A stretch of 64,000 bases of DNA, taken from assembly GCA_023846275.1 (NCBI GenBank), contig JAIUJO010000091.1:435001-499000 (forward strand), written 5' to 3'. Of this stretch, positions 25,150 through 36,750 are shown in pieces (the first letter of the stretch is position 1; each line of letters opens with the position of its first letter). The notes under the pieces were generated by a model. The model had not been told where the DNA came from and ran no database searches. It saw only the letters and a list, made by a program, of their open reading frames with translations. This stretch comes from Vanilla planifolia (taxonomy: Eukaryota > Streptophyta > Magnoliopsida > Asparagales > Orchidaceae). The translations under genes and the position numbers were made by a program.

Positions 25150-26060
25150 TGTTTGATGCTAAGATAGTGATCAAATATTTGTTAAAGTTTTAGACAATCA
25201 ATATTTCTCTTCCTCGTATACAAAGTTAAGAAAGAAACTAAAAATTTATAATAGGCTCAAAAATCATACCAAGAACGAAAAAAGACCACATAATGGCCTA
25301 TTGAGCCCATTTTTGTTAGTGCCTTCATATGTTGCTCATCGTCAGCCTAATTGCACCTTAGGGATTACATGGACCACGTTTGCCTAAATTAAATCAATGA
25401 ATAAAGCTTCTAGGTCTAATCTTGATCACAAATTCATATGACCTACAAAAACATGAAGATTTGCTACATCAAGTTTACTAGTGTAAAGCAACATAAAGCA
25501 ACATAGTCTATAGAACCCCCAAACAAACTTAGATAAAGCAAACTATTGTGACCTACCATCCTATTCCACCATGCATTGAGTTGGATCTGATCCATGACAC
25601 TGTTGTTGTCGTATTGGTTATTGGACATGACTTATGATACACTAACTGAGATATAACATAGGCTCCACAGACATTACATTGACCCCATGCCTCGATCCAC
25701 AGCACACAAACTTAGGTCTAACTTACAACGCTAGAGTTAGCATGCCGTCTCACCAACTAGATGCATGAAAATACAATCCAAATATCACTTGTAACCCTCG
25801 TGCAAACTTACCTAATAAAGAACTAAAGATATAGCTGGTTAGAAAGATATCTAGCAATTATTTGGGCCAAAGAAATTTTGGACCCAAATAAACAACTTTT
25901 TGAGCAATGCTTTGGCAATAACTTTTTAGAAAATTGATATTCAAAACTAAAATGATCTCTTTTGAAATTACTTTTTGGTAAAGATTTTCTAGATAATTTT
26001 TGTATTTTTATATTCTTTTTTTGATTATGCACTCTATAAAATTAGAGGTATACAAATGCA
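25150..26060 (+). mobile_element. Element A, 5' LTR, left part (Gypsy chromovirus)
   Basis: This part matches 39,605-40,525 (B, 5' LTR) and 44,781-45,700 (B, 3' LTR). The start at about 25,150 (TGTTTGATGCTAAG) is where the three copies begin to agree. Shared landmarks include GGACCACGTTTGCC..., CATGCATTGA(G/A)(T/C)T(G/A)GAT and, near the end, TGCACTCTATAAAATTAGAGG (degenerate, at about 26,026), a TATA-like promoter matched at 40,498. The LTR is interrupted here by element N1 and resumes near 31,345. It is old and broken. Confidence 0.75.
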
Positions 26061-27134
26061 AGAGCATATAAAATTAGCTGACAAACTCACATTTGCTGGT
26101 TCCACACTAGTTCCATAGGTCCATTGTACAAAATTTATCTGCAAATTATTTTGAAATATGGTTAAAATTTTTTTTATTGATTTCATAGCTTCTACCATTT
26201 TCTAATGTTTACTACTATAAGCATTGTCATTTGTTATCTCGGGAACACCGATTTACTAGCTTTCGACTAGCATAGGCTAGTTTTGTGCTGAACTAAGATG
26301 ACCCACGCAAACTCGCCAGTCACACAAATCCTATCAACCCTTTTTTTACCTTACCCACGGCTACACTAAACCTAGAATGGACGTGCTGAGATCTCTGTCT
26401 ACATTGCAATTATTCACATAGATATTTTTCCACTTGCTGTTTCACCATCCATTGTTATCATCATCTGAAACATAGAATTTTTTTGCAAACTACATAATTA
26501 AATAAATTTCGTATTTTTTATTATTTTTATTTTTAAAAATTAGTGATTAATAATTAAAAATCCCCACAAATAAGGATATTCACCATAATAAAAAGTAATA
26601 ATGGATTTAAATTTATTTTATTTACGTGCTTTCACTTTTATGAATAGACTATGTATGCTCAACCATAGTTGGAGAGACTTCAATTTCTCTTATGATAGTC
26701 ATGGATTGAAGGTGAAAGTCCTTCCATCGATAAACGCTCACTTTTCCTAACATCCACATAAACATCAAAAAGTTTAATTTTTCAACAACTTTTATATTTT
26801 AGGTAATAATCTAATGTTAAAGTTACTCTTTTCTATTATAGTGTTTGACATATAATTTTTCAAAATTTATTATTTTATGTTTAAAATTGGATGTTATAAA
26901 AATTATCTTTATTTGATTTTATACTTAATGCTTGATAGACTACTCAACTTAATATTCTACATTATAATTTTGGAATGGCAATCTTTGAATTGTTATTAAA
27001 TACCACATATGTCACCTTTACTAGATTTTTATATAGTACCTTTTTTATATTTCTTAATAATCTTTTGAGTATCTTCAATATTATAGGATCCAATTTATAC
27101 TTTGATAGAGGTTTAAATTTTCCATGTATTAACT
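26061..27134 (+). mobile_element. Element N1, 5' LTR (Gypsy chromovirus nested in A)
   Basis: This LTR pairs with 30,171-31,334. Shared landmarks, in order: CCACACTAGTTCCATA, AAATTAGTGAT.AATA, CCCCACAAATAAGG against CTCTACAAATAGGGG (TATA-like), GGATTGAAGGTGAAAG, TAGGTAATAATCTAA(T/A)GTT(A/G)AA, ACTCAACTTAATA and a closing TAACTTTGG. By eye agreement between the two LTRs is around 70 percent, which suggests insertion many millions of years ago (probably over ten, allowing for deamination). A primer site follows directly. Confidence 0.8.
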
Positions 27135-27135
27135 T

Positions 27136-27148
27136 TGGTATTAAAGAC
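27136..27148 (+). promoter_or_regulatory. Primer binding site of N1 (initiator Met tRNA type)
   Basis: TGGTATTAAAGAC lies directly after the 5' LTR and matches the plant TGGTATCAGAGC primer site except for a few changes of the kind expected from deamination. Its position fixes the LTR end near 27,134. Confidence 0.6.
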
Positions 27149-27760
27149 TGATTTTCAACTAAAAAATTTTTTTTCTTTTATTTAATGCATTAAACTTTGG
27201 TTTAAGAAATAAGTTTTTCTAAGAAAAATCTTCTACTTAATACATTAAATTCTATTTTCAACTATTTTTTTAATATTAAAATATTATTAATTTTTTTATT
27301 AAAAAACTTTCTCTATTTTCAAAATAAAAAATTTAAAATTTTTTTCGACAAAAATGTTCTACTAAATTTTTTTTACATTTTTTATCCATTAAGAAACTAA
27401 TATCACTCTCCACCATTTTTCTTGGGAAAAATCTAGTTTTATCTAAGAGGTGGTCTAGCAAAAGTAAGGACCTTGATGATTTGCCATTTTCTTATAGCAT
27501 ATCCCATCTCAACTTTTCTAGTTTATAATAGAAATTACTTTTCTTTTGTATTTTTTTATTAGAAAAAAGAAAAAAATAACCCAAATTATTTTTTTCTTTC
27601 ATATCCTATGCATGAAAAATCTTTGAATGAGCATAAGATCTAGTAAGTCTAATAAATAGTAAATCAAAATAAAATATTATTTGACAAAATTTAAACCAAG
27701 ATCACATTAAAAAATATCCCAATCAGTAGCCCAACAAATCCAAATGATTGATAAAATTCT
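27149..27760 (+). mobile_element. N1 leader region
   Basis: A/T-rich stretch between the primer site and Gag. No coding motif seen. Its position fits an untranslated leader with the amino-terminal start of gag not recognisable. Confidence 0.45.
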
Positions 27761-28620
27761 CTTAAACCAACTACATGATTGAAATCCTAAAAGTGAAAGG
27801 GATAATAGAAGAGGTGTCACACATAATGATTTAGAAGAAAGAGATCCTAAGAGATGTAGGAACTATAAAAGACATGATCTATTTGATGACCTTGATCAAG
27901 ATATCCATAGAAGAGATCACAATCATAGACGAACAAATAAACATTTAGATAAGTCAAACCAAATGATTATCTTGATATATCTAGTTAAGAAGAATGACCT
28001 GAGAGGCATCAAAATAAAAAGCACATCCCTAATGTGAAATTGGATGCCTTAATGTTTTATGGTCTCTATGATTCTAAACATTATACTAACTAATAGAGTA
28101 ATTTGATGATAACTTTAATTGACATCAAATAAGTTAAAAAAATATAAATTTAGTAATGATAAACTAAATGATACTACTCATAGATTATTAAGAAACTTAG
28201 AATGATAATATGCTATCAATGATGAATAACTATCCACATCTTGAAGAAATGTTATGGTTAGGTTGTACAACAAGTTTGTTCCAATAGTTATAATGCCAAA
28301 ATATTGGATAAATGATTTTCATTAGGAGGTAGACCTTTTGATAAGTACATTAACAAATTTTAGGATTGTAAACTTAAATGTGATGTAGATGAATCCAAGT
28401 GTATAGGACTATCCATTTTAGGGTATGTTTGAAGAAATACACACATGCTGAGCTTAACTTAAGAAATGTTACTACTTTAAAGAAAGCTTATGACATAACG
28501 AAAAATATGAAAAAAGTAGAACTTATTTTCAAAGAAATGACGAGGCAAACTCTTCAAAAGCCTGCACCCCAATTTCTCAATGCACTCATACTCACACTTC
28601 ATTTGCCTCATCCATCATAG
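27761..28620 (+). mobile_element. N1 gag fossil
   Basis: Local frames resemble the Gag of plant chromoviruses. There is an arginine/aspartate-rich opening (about 27,790-27,960), a KLDALMFYGLYDSKHYTN-like stretch at about 28,040 that corresponds to the family's (K)IPxFxGxxDPExYxxW segment, and ELNLRNVTTLKKAYDITKNM at about 28,455-28,510, which corresponds to the ELxLxxxxTLxxAYxxA helix near the Gag C-terminus. The part is broken and no product is expected. Confidence 0.65.
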
Positions 28621-28885
28621 TTTATAAATATCTTAAACTCATATTACCACCAACCCTTTTATAACCTTCTTCAGGCCAACTCACATAATCCAAAATTCCA
28701 TATTTTATGTGCCTTGAAAAGAGATGTGTAGCTACGAACTACCAAAAGAGAGCCATGTCTATGGACCTAGAAAGTCTTAATGAAAAAGAAATTGAAAATA
28801 AGAGAAAAACATAATACATGATGGGAAAATTGATTAAGAATTAGGAAAATAGAAAATTTAATAGCAAAATGCACTTCTATAACTC

Positions 28886-29170
28886 CACAATTGTTAGATG
28901 ATTGGAAGTGTTCCAATATCTTTAGCACCAATATAAAAACTAAGGAACAATTATATATGATAATCATAGATAATGATACTTACATTAATATAATATCACC
29001 TGATTCCACTGACCAAATAAGAGCCTCTTTATTGAAACACTCAAATGCTTACTCTATATCTTGGATAGATAAAACCTTTATACTTATTAATCAATGATGT
29101 TATGCACTCATAAAATTAGGTAGATATAACAACTAAGTTTTATGAGATGTCGTACCTAGACAATAGGTCA
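28886..29170 (+). mobile_element. N1 retropepsin-like protease fossil
   Basis: A local frame of about 68 residues (28,891-29,097) contains FSTNIKTKEQLYMIIIDNDT then YINIISPDS. This aligns with the chromovirus protease pattern: a strand, then VxxxIIDSGSxxNVVS. It is followed by a YSISWIDKT-like stretch matching the family's YxxxWxxKG. The frame is a recognisable trace only, and the element is broken. Confidence 0.6.
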
Positions 29171-29222
29171 TCTTATCCTTGAAAAATCAATGCTCTTTTA
29201 TCAAAATGTAACTTTGAAGGAT

Positions 29223-29243
29223 AAAAAAAAAAAAAAAAAAAAA
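29223..29243 (+). repeat. Homopolymer A run, 21 bases
   Basis: An uninterrupted run of 21 A lies inside N1, just after the protease trace. It could be a slippage-expanded A tract or the tail of a vanished small retroposon. No target-site copies were made out. Confidence 0.9.
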
Positions 29244-29699
29244 CTAACATGTGTTCTTTTGTTTATGAAGAAAATTTTATCACATTACACACTTTCTATC
29301 TTAAGATAGGCTTCAATCACTTAAGCCTAATAAATTTATAAAAAATTCATTGAAATAAAAGGGAAGAAATAATTTAAGCTTAACCACTTCACCAAAGTTA
29401 GAAAGATTCTTGATCAAAGAGACTTATTTTTTTTCTTGTAATTAAGGAGTTAGCCATCAACTTACCAAACCCATAACTTATTATATAGGCTCATGATAAT
29501 AAGCTAATTTCTATCATTAATCTTATTCTTTTATTAGTTGGCATTCAAACTTCTATTTTTTATTTTTTCTTTTACCTCTCATAAAATAATATCTAAAAAA
29601 TTAATCTAAATAATAAAAGGTATGAGAAACGATCAAATGCTCAAAGAAATATTAGAAACTATCATGAAAGAGAGTACATTATATTTAGAATTAGATTAG
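29244..29699 (+). mobile_element. N1 interior, no motif recognised
   Basis: This stretch lies between the protease trace and the integrase C-terminal trace. I recognised no reverse transcriptase, RNase H or integrase-core motif in it. Confidence 0.5.
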
Positions 29700-29925
29700 A
29701 ACAGCTCTCTTGGAGTTACACGAATTACTGGAACATGGAGCTAGAACTTTTAGGATTATTCAAAAACTTAGAACAAATGTGTATGTGTTGGATTTGTTAA
29801 TAGAGTACGAGGGCAGTGCAACCTTTAACATTAAGGATTTATTTTATTACAAAGCACATATCAAATACCTAGTGAGCCACTTATGCTTGGTTCAACCATG
29901 TTAAGTGAACTTGTTCCTACAACTA
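29700..29925 (+). mobile_element. N1 integrase C-terminal domain fossil
   Basis: The frame 29,710-29,904 (64 residues) reads HGARTFRIIQKLRTNVYVLDL and then ATFNIKDL. This is the KLHARxxGPFxIxxKIxxNAYVLDLPxxxxISxTFNIxDL signature that closes Gypsy chromovirus integrases. The match in order and spacing is strong. It is a fossil part of N1, and the homologous part of element B lies at about 44,290-44,530. Confidence 0.75.
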
Positions 29926-29929
29926 CATT

Positions 29930-30095
29930 AGCCTTCATAATAAGTAAGGATAACATGGAAAAAATTATAGATCATGAGATAATGTTTGCCAAAGAATCCA
30001 AAGTTAAAAAATTTTTAATTTGTTGGAAAGGCAAACTTTTGATCAAGGACTCTTAGCTTACCTATGATATCCTAAACCATATCATGTGACACATA
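29930..30095 (+). mobile_element. N1 chromodomain fossil
   Basis: Directly after the integrase C-terminus, local frames give KDNMEKIIDHEIMFAKES and KKFLICWKGKLL (about 30,005-30,038). These correspond to the ExILxxR..., FLVKWKGxP elements of a canonical chromodomain (aromatic cage and W-K-G strand). In plant chromoviruses this domain guides integration to marked chromatin. It separates N1 from elements without a canonical chromodomain. It is broken and its activity is not implied. Confidence 0.65.
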
Positions 30096-30170
30096 TTAAA
30101 ACTCTACTACACCCATAACCCTGATATGATATACCAAGCCCTCTTTCACCCTTGGAGGATGACCTTGTAG

Positions 30171-31334
30171 TGTCTAAAAATAGTTCACAAATATGCATTT
30201 ATTGGTGCCACACTAGTTCCATAACTTCATTGATGAAAATTTTTGTTGAAAATTAACTTAAAAAATGCTTGAAATTATAGTTTTTTTATGAGTTTTCTAC
30301 CATCCAATAATTGTCACAATTTGGTATCATCAACGCTATCATCTACCGTTGTTAGCACCCACTTTCATCCCTCGAGCTGACCCATGCTCCCAAGACTTGA
30401 ATTTAAATGAGAACACTGATTAACCTCTGTTCGACCCTCACCAACCTACAACGACTGTACCCAACACTCCAGTCAAACCAACCTATTAATTTTCTAGGTC
30501 TGTGCCAACCCAAAACTAAAAATGGAAGTGTCAAAACATCTAGCTGTACTGCATTGATTTCATCCGACCATTTGGAACCCTACATTACCGTCGCCTAAGG
30601 CTCAAAATATATTTGAGAATTGTTTAATTCAATTAATTTCATATATTTTGTTATTTTTTTCATTTGTTTAAATTAGTGATGAATATTTTAAAATCTCTAC
30701 AAATAGGGGTGTCCATCGTATAAGAAAAAAATGATAAAATAAAATTTATTTTTTTTGTGTGCTTCCACATTTATGAACAAAGTGTGTAAGCTTGAATTCT
30801 AATTGGGAAGATTCCAACTTCATTCATAGGTGATAAGGATTAAAGGTGAAAGACTTTCTACTAGGGGAACAAATAATCAAATCTTTTGTAAGAGACAATT
30901 ATTGAAAGTGAGATTTTCCATCAAGAGAGCCGATAACTAAATAAATTCTCACTTCTCCTAATTTCGCATCATCATCTAAAATTTTAATCTTTTATTTATT
31001 AGGTAATAATCTAAAGTTGAAATTACTTCTTTTAGAAAACTTCATTTATTGTTTTCTAAATTCTTTATTTTATGTGTGAAACTAGATATGAAAAAAAACT
31101 CTTTTGCATGATTTTGTGCTTCATTTTTAAGGAGTTTCTTCTTACTCAACTTAATAATCCATGCTATTATTTTTGAAATCTTTGAAAAGTTCTACAATAT
31201 CACAGACATCACATAATCCAAATTATTACATTGTACTTTTCTATGTTATCTAATAACCTATTAAACATCTTTAGTATTGTAGGTTTTAATTTAGTCTTTA
31301 GTAGAACTCTAAATTTATTCTACATAATGTAACT
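30171..31334 (+). mobile_element. Element N1, 3' LTR
   Basis: The LTR begins at TGTCTAAAAATAG (30,171), preceded by a purine-rich GGAGGATGACC at about 30,153. It aligns with 26,061-27,134 throughout. A TATA-like CTCTACAAATAGGGGTG lies at about 30,695-30,711. It ends near 31,334 (GTAACT). Beyond it, from about 31,345 (GATCTTTACATG), the interrupted LTR of element A resumes, matching element B at about 40,536. Confidence 0.8.
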
Positions 31335-31344
31335 ATTGAAAAGA

Positions 31345-32012
31345 AGATCTTTACATGTCTAAAGTTCAATTTTTTTTATTTTGTCTTGTTGGGTCTAGGA
31401 TTAATCATAATGAGAATTAAAATTTATTGAATCATTGTACTCCAAAAGTTGTCACCTACAACAGTATTACATTGCCTTCTTATCACAACTGAATAATGGT
31501 TCCTTTTACTTTGATGTTTCTTCACTTCATTGATTCCTTTTAAATATGTTATTTCTCTACACTATGCTTCTCCTTTCACTTCAACACATGAAGTTTTCTT
31601 GGATTGCGACTTCTGTCTATTATTGCCTTCCTTCTTTTTCTTAATAGTATTTTCTAAAGTGTTTGATCCAACTTTGTAAGTCAATTTGTTACTCTCGATT
31701 GCCCATAATGCTTACTAATATTTTTTAATGCTCCTTTATTTCTTTATAAAAAATTATTTTTTTCAAACACTATTCCAAATAGCTTTTCTTTTTGTTGTTA
31801 ATGTGGTTGTAAGCATAACATATGGAATGCCCACAATGTTATTCTTGGTTTCCTCTTCACTAAAGTTACCCTAGATAGTTGTCTTATGTGTGTTGCCTTT
31901 CAAGGTTTCTTAGTACACATCTAACCTTGCTTTAAAGCTTGATTATGCCAATGTTTGCAATGTGAATAAGAAAGCAAAGCTAAACTAAGCATTCTTTTTA
32001 ATTTTCTTTTCT
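31345..32012 (+). mobile_element. Element A, 5' LTR, right part
   Basis: This part matches 40,536-41,351 and 45,720-46,451. Landmarks: TTG(T/G)TTTAGGGTTAAT against GGGTCTAGGATTAAT, TTGCCTTTCAA(G/A)GTTTCTTA, and TTGATTATGCCAATGTTTGCAATG against TTGGTTATATTAGTATTTACAATG. It ends at about 32,012, where TGGTAGCAAG (32,013-32,022) resembles the start of a TGGTATCAGAGC primer site. It completes the LTR that N1 splits. Confidence 0.75.
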
Positions 32013-33100
32013 TGGTAGCAAGTTTGAAAAAAAGAGAGAAAGCTTAGAAGGGATTTTCTTTACCTTTTTTGAATGAGTATAATATACGCACATGATATCT
32101 TGTTGAACTTACAACATGGAGCACCCATATCACAACTAGTCACAAATGACTCTCCATGGTCACCTAATTAGAATATAATCTATTGATGCCTAGTGGGAGG
32201 AATATGGTTTTAGGATTGCCTTAGAACAAGCTCAAAATGACCATACCTTTTTCAAACCTAATATTGCCAATGACCTTAATAAAATACTTCTTATGATCAA
32301 AAACCCTTTCTTGGGTTGAGGCTAAGAAAATTATGATGCCAAAATCATAAAGTCCATCAAATATGATACTCCCTTCCTAAAATATAGCATAAACCCTAAA
32401 GACTACATAGAGTGGAACATTTCCTTTTATTATTGCTTTTAATTGTTTAGACTTGATGAAAAACGTGGTAGTTTTCCTGAATGAAGCTTGCTAAAAAAAC
32501 TAAGTTATAAAAGAAACTGAGTTATAGACACCCACTATTAATAAGAGGATCACCACTCATAGAGATACATATGACTTTGATAAAAGAATCAGTTACATCT
32601 CAAAAGACTTGCCTAACATAAGGAGAAAAATATGTTAATGAGCACATTACTCATTTTGATGGGTATCATTTTTGTAGAGATAATATATGCAGAAGGAATT
32701 TTTTAGGGATATAATTCACAGGTTGGAAGTGGTCAATAAGATTTCTAATGAGTTTGACACCTACAAAAGCTTTATCTATCCAAAAGAGTTGAACCATCAA
32801 CTAAGTTAAACTTTTAATCCATCATTGTTAGATAATCTAGAAGTCATGTACCAACACAACCCATACAAATCCCTCTCCTTAAACTCACAGTTAAAACCAA
32901 CCAACATATTCATTAATTATCTAAGGTAACATGTTTCTAACGTAAAACGTGAGGTCATATTGTAGATCAATAACACACACAATAAGATATGTCACAAAAG
33001 AAAACTTTTTGTAATTTTACACTAGGGAAGAATAAGAAAACAAAGAATATGCTTCGTATTCCTACCAAGAGAATAACAACCCCAATGAGGCCATTTATGG
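32013..33100 (+). mobile_element. Element A, gag fossil
   Basis: At about 32,340-32,470 a local frame reads KSIKYDTPFL then INPKDYIEWN. This matches the chromovirus Gag segment IPxFxGxxDPxxYxEWE and the same place in element B (41,640-41,760). Sequence similarity to B continues across the stretch, for example ACTCATTTTGATG(A/G)GTA and AAA(A/T)CTTTTTGT. The element is broken. Confidence 0.6.
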
Positions 33101-33600
33101 CACTAGCACATTAGAGTTTTGAAACATACCTTTAGCCAACCTAAGAGAAGTGAGGATTGTAGAAGTGCCATCGCTTTCCATTCCTTCATCAAGTTTGGAG
33201 AAAAGGATTTTAAGTTCATTATAAATAATAGCATTATAATCAATGGCACTTCTACAAATTGTTTAGCATCCAAAAAACTTGAGACCACAGATTGTTGAAA
33301 CCAATACATTATTTTTTTATTAAAAAAATATCCATTTATGTTGCTAAATAATGAAATATACCACTTTAATTTACCATACTTTAGAGAAATTTTACTTGAT
33401 GTTTTTTCTATTACAAAAGAAAATATTATCTTATGATGGCCCAAGTTATATGACCATGGTGTCCTTCTTACAAGCAATGCATACACTTGCAATTTAACCC
33501 ATCATTAACAAAAATTTTAGCTATGCCCATCAACATCTATAGACAATATCTAGCCTATTAAAAAGAAACCACATGCCACTACAAAAGTGTTGTTAATTGA
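33101..33600 (+). mobile_element. Element A, protease-region fossil
   Basis: This stretch matches 42,480-42,860 of B. At about 33,195-33,270 local frames resemble the FxxIIDxGSxxNxIS segment of retropepsins. The 129-residue open frame on minus at 33,103-33,492 is antisense to this and has no family signature. Similarity to B fades near 33,600; nothing of reverse transcriptase or beyond was recognised for A. Confidence 0.55.
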
Positions 33601-35494
33601 AGCTTATTTTAGTTGATTAAGAGAAATGCAAGCAATAGTTTTATAGAATCATATAAAAATATTTTAGACCATTTTCTTTTGTTTAATTTATTTATTATTT
33701 ATGAATAACAATATTATTACATAATGGTTTACAAAAGTTGAAAAAGACTTTCTAAAATTTAATAGGAGATTATTAGAGTTACATTAATTTGTTTTTTAAA
33801 AAATTTAATAGGTGACTTGATTTTAGTTTTATTGATTTTGAGCAGAAAAATTATTTTCTAAAAAATAAATAAGTTTTCCAAAATCTACCTTCTTGAAAGA
33901 AATATAAAAAATAATAAGAGATTATTAGAGTGACATTAATTTATTTATTATAATAAATCTATATTAAATTGTTAAAGTTTATTTTCATTTTCTCTTCAAA
34001 AGTTAAAAGTATCTTACCACTATTTACATCATGAGTTATGTGCCAAAAAAAATAATTTTAATTAAGTTTAAATTTGTATAATTCACCCCCGCTTGTGGAT
34101 ATCACGTGTTCATAGATTTCTAACACTAAATATTTTTGATGTTTTATTATTCCATGATTATATGCTTTTATCTTCCATATTATTTATTTATATGTGCCCA
34201 TTGGTATTTTTTGACATAAATTTTTAAACTTTTTAATATAATAATTATATTCTATTTATAATGTTTCATTTCTTATTTTTAATTACATAATATCTATCCC
34301 TCAAATTGTTAAAACTTTCTTATCGAAATGTACTATAATTAGAATTTCGTCAATATATTTTTTCTCGAATTACACAAAAACATTTTAACATTAAAAATTC
34401 ATATGAAATATTTTGATCTATATCAATAAATAATATTTTTGATTTTCTTTTTTACTACAATGCACTAACATTTTTGCATTATTCAATCATTTTTATTTCT
34501 TACATATTTAGAGTTTATTTTTCTAAATAGATATTTAAAGTTGTTGCCTTCATATAATAATTTTTTCTTATAAATACACATACTTTTTTTATTTTTAATT
34601 TCCAATATTAATAACTTCTTCTAATTAAACTTTAGTTCTTTCTTCCCTAAGATCGTGTAACCATATTAATCAATTTTGTGTTATTTAATAATATTTTTTT
34701 TGACTAATTAAACTGATTTTACTCAATTAATTAATTGAGTTATTATCTATGAGATTTTAAATTTTTGGCCATTTTTATACCATTCTTTATCAATGTAAGT
34801 TCTTGGTAATTGGCATGCTTAAACAAATGCATTTAAAAAACTGTGATGTTATATGACCTAATTGATTTTTTTATTGTTAATATTTTAATTAATTACAATA
34901 TTGAGTTAAATAAGTTTATATTAAAACGTACGTGCTATTAGTGTTATGCATAATGTTTTGAATATTACTTTTTTATAACATTTTAAATGTTTTGTTTTTA
35001 TAATTTTAATATTTTTTATTTTATTACTTATTTTTGAGTTATGATTATCAAAATACCTTTTTAGAAGATCAAATGTAAAAATTAAATTTCAATATTTTAT
35101 TTACCATAAAAAAAATATTTTTTAATTAATCATAATTTTTATTATTTGTGCTAAAATTATGTTTTAAAAAACTATAAAAATATTTTATTTACGTAAAAGG
35201 CAAATTGTCTCCAAGTTGAAATATTATACTTCTGAATTATTTCGCAATTTTCTATGTTTTTTTTGCATAATGGCATATCCATCACTTACTGATCAAGTTA
35301 ATATTTCTTATTTTTTAAATTAAAATATATATTCAAGTTAAACAGAAGTATACCTTGCTTTTAATTTTTTTTGCCCTTAATTATTGTATTGTTTTCTTTC
35401 ACTAGAACATTTGCATTTCGGATTTAGAAACTTTTTTATAGCTTCATTGTGTTAGATTATTAAAATTTAAATATTTTTTTTAGTATTTATTAAA
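33601..35494. other. A/T-rich stretch, nothing recognised
   Basis: Long A/T tracts without motif. One small island, CACCCCCGCTTGTGGATATCACGTG at about 34,084 (degenerate), stands out by its G/C content. It has no matched partner that I could find. Confidence 0.55.
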
Positions 35495-36750
35495 AAAATT
35501 ATTCTTTTATTTCTTATCATTAACCTTTATTTTCAAATACCTTTTTGAAATAGATTGTGCCAATCTAATCAAACAACATTTCTAAAAGCCAATATTGTAT
35601 AAGATGGACCATAGGAAACCTTAATTGATGTAGTCACATGCCTTCTCTATAGTTGCCATAAGAATTTTTAAAAACTAGGCAAACATTCATATTTTTTCGG
35701 AATATTTCACTACAATTTTATATCATTCAACGTAACTAATTTCAACATTTAGAATTTCTATTCAATTATCTATTTTTTAATAAATTTTTCAAAATTCCTA
35801 TTATGTTATGGTAAATGAGTCGAGCTTTTGCAATTTAACAATATGAGTATTTGCTATCTTAATGATTTTATTTTAAGATTGTATTTTCTTGAAATTTTCT
35901 GCATATTAATTAAATTTTTTTTATGTTTGATTATTAATAAATCATTTTATTTCTGAACCATATAAGTACCATTATATTATCATATTTTATGGATTTAGCT
36001 ATCTTAATTATTGTTTTAAATTATTATTTAATATTTTATAATTCATGTTCAACATTTGAGGTTTTTTAATTATAATGAAAATTTTTTGAAAATCATCAAA
36101 AATAAATACTATTTCCTAAAACATTATTTTTAATACTCAATTTTTATAAAAGTTTATTTTGATGTGTTATCTAAGTAATTTTAAATGTTAAGGATTTTAT
36201 TATTATCTTAAAATTTTGATGTATTTTTATATTTCTTGTATTGTTTTTAAGCAACAAATTTTCAATAATGTAAGAATATTTAAATACATATTAAACTTAT
36301 TTATTTCATATTCTAATTATTGTTTTGGAATATTGTTTTATCACCTAAAATATTTGAATCTAATTATTATAATCCGTTTTTCAAATATATTAAAAAATAG
36401 AACATATTTAATATTGTTATACGAAATTAAACTATTGTGCTAATTCCTTTTCATACCTTAAGCTCTTTTTATCAAGATAATTTTCTACTTTATTGTTTTT
36501 ATGTAAAGTTATATTTCAAAAAAATTAAAAATAGTTTTTGCTTTAGGTTTGTCATTAATGTGTCAACCAACTTATTTTTTGCATATTTAAATATTTTAAT
36601 TATCTAACTAATATATTTTATACATATTTTTTTTTATTTCATTATCATAAATACATGTGTAATTTTATATTTGTTTGAAAAGACAATGTTTTGGCAATTA
36701 AAACGTCATCATGTATGTTGGCTATTTTATTTTTTGTTGATAATAAGGTT
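35495..36750 (+). repeat. Unclassified dispersed repeat, copy 2
   Basis: This is the direct-orientation partner of 2,140-3,370. Landmarks: GATGGACCATAGGAAACC, TGTAGTCACATGCCTTCTCTAT, ATTGTTTTAAATTATTATTTAA, TTTTATATTTCTTGTATTGTTTTTAAGCAAC and TTAGGTTTGTCATTAATGTGTCA. The 75-residue open frame at 36,216-36,443 lies inside but copy 1 does not preserve it, so it is not coding. The class of this repeat is unknown. Confidence 0.75.

Noticed and set aside
25490-25512. Repeated AAAGCAACAT word (two copies)
   Set aside because: A two-unit duplication inside the LTR of element A; too small to interpret.
33103-33492. Longest open frame (129 residues, minus strand)
   Set aside because: It is antisense to the protease region of chromovirus element A, lacks any family signature and is not preserved at the homologous place in element B.
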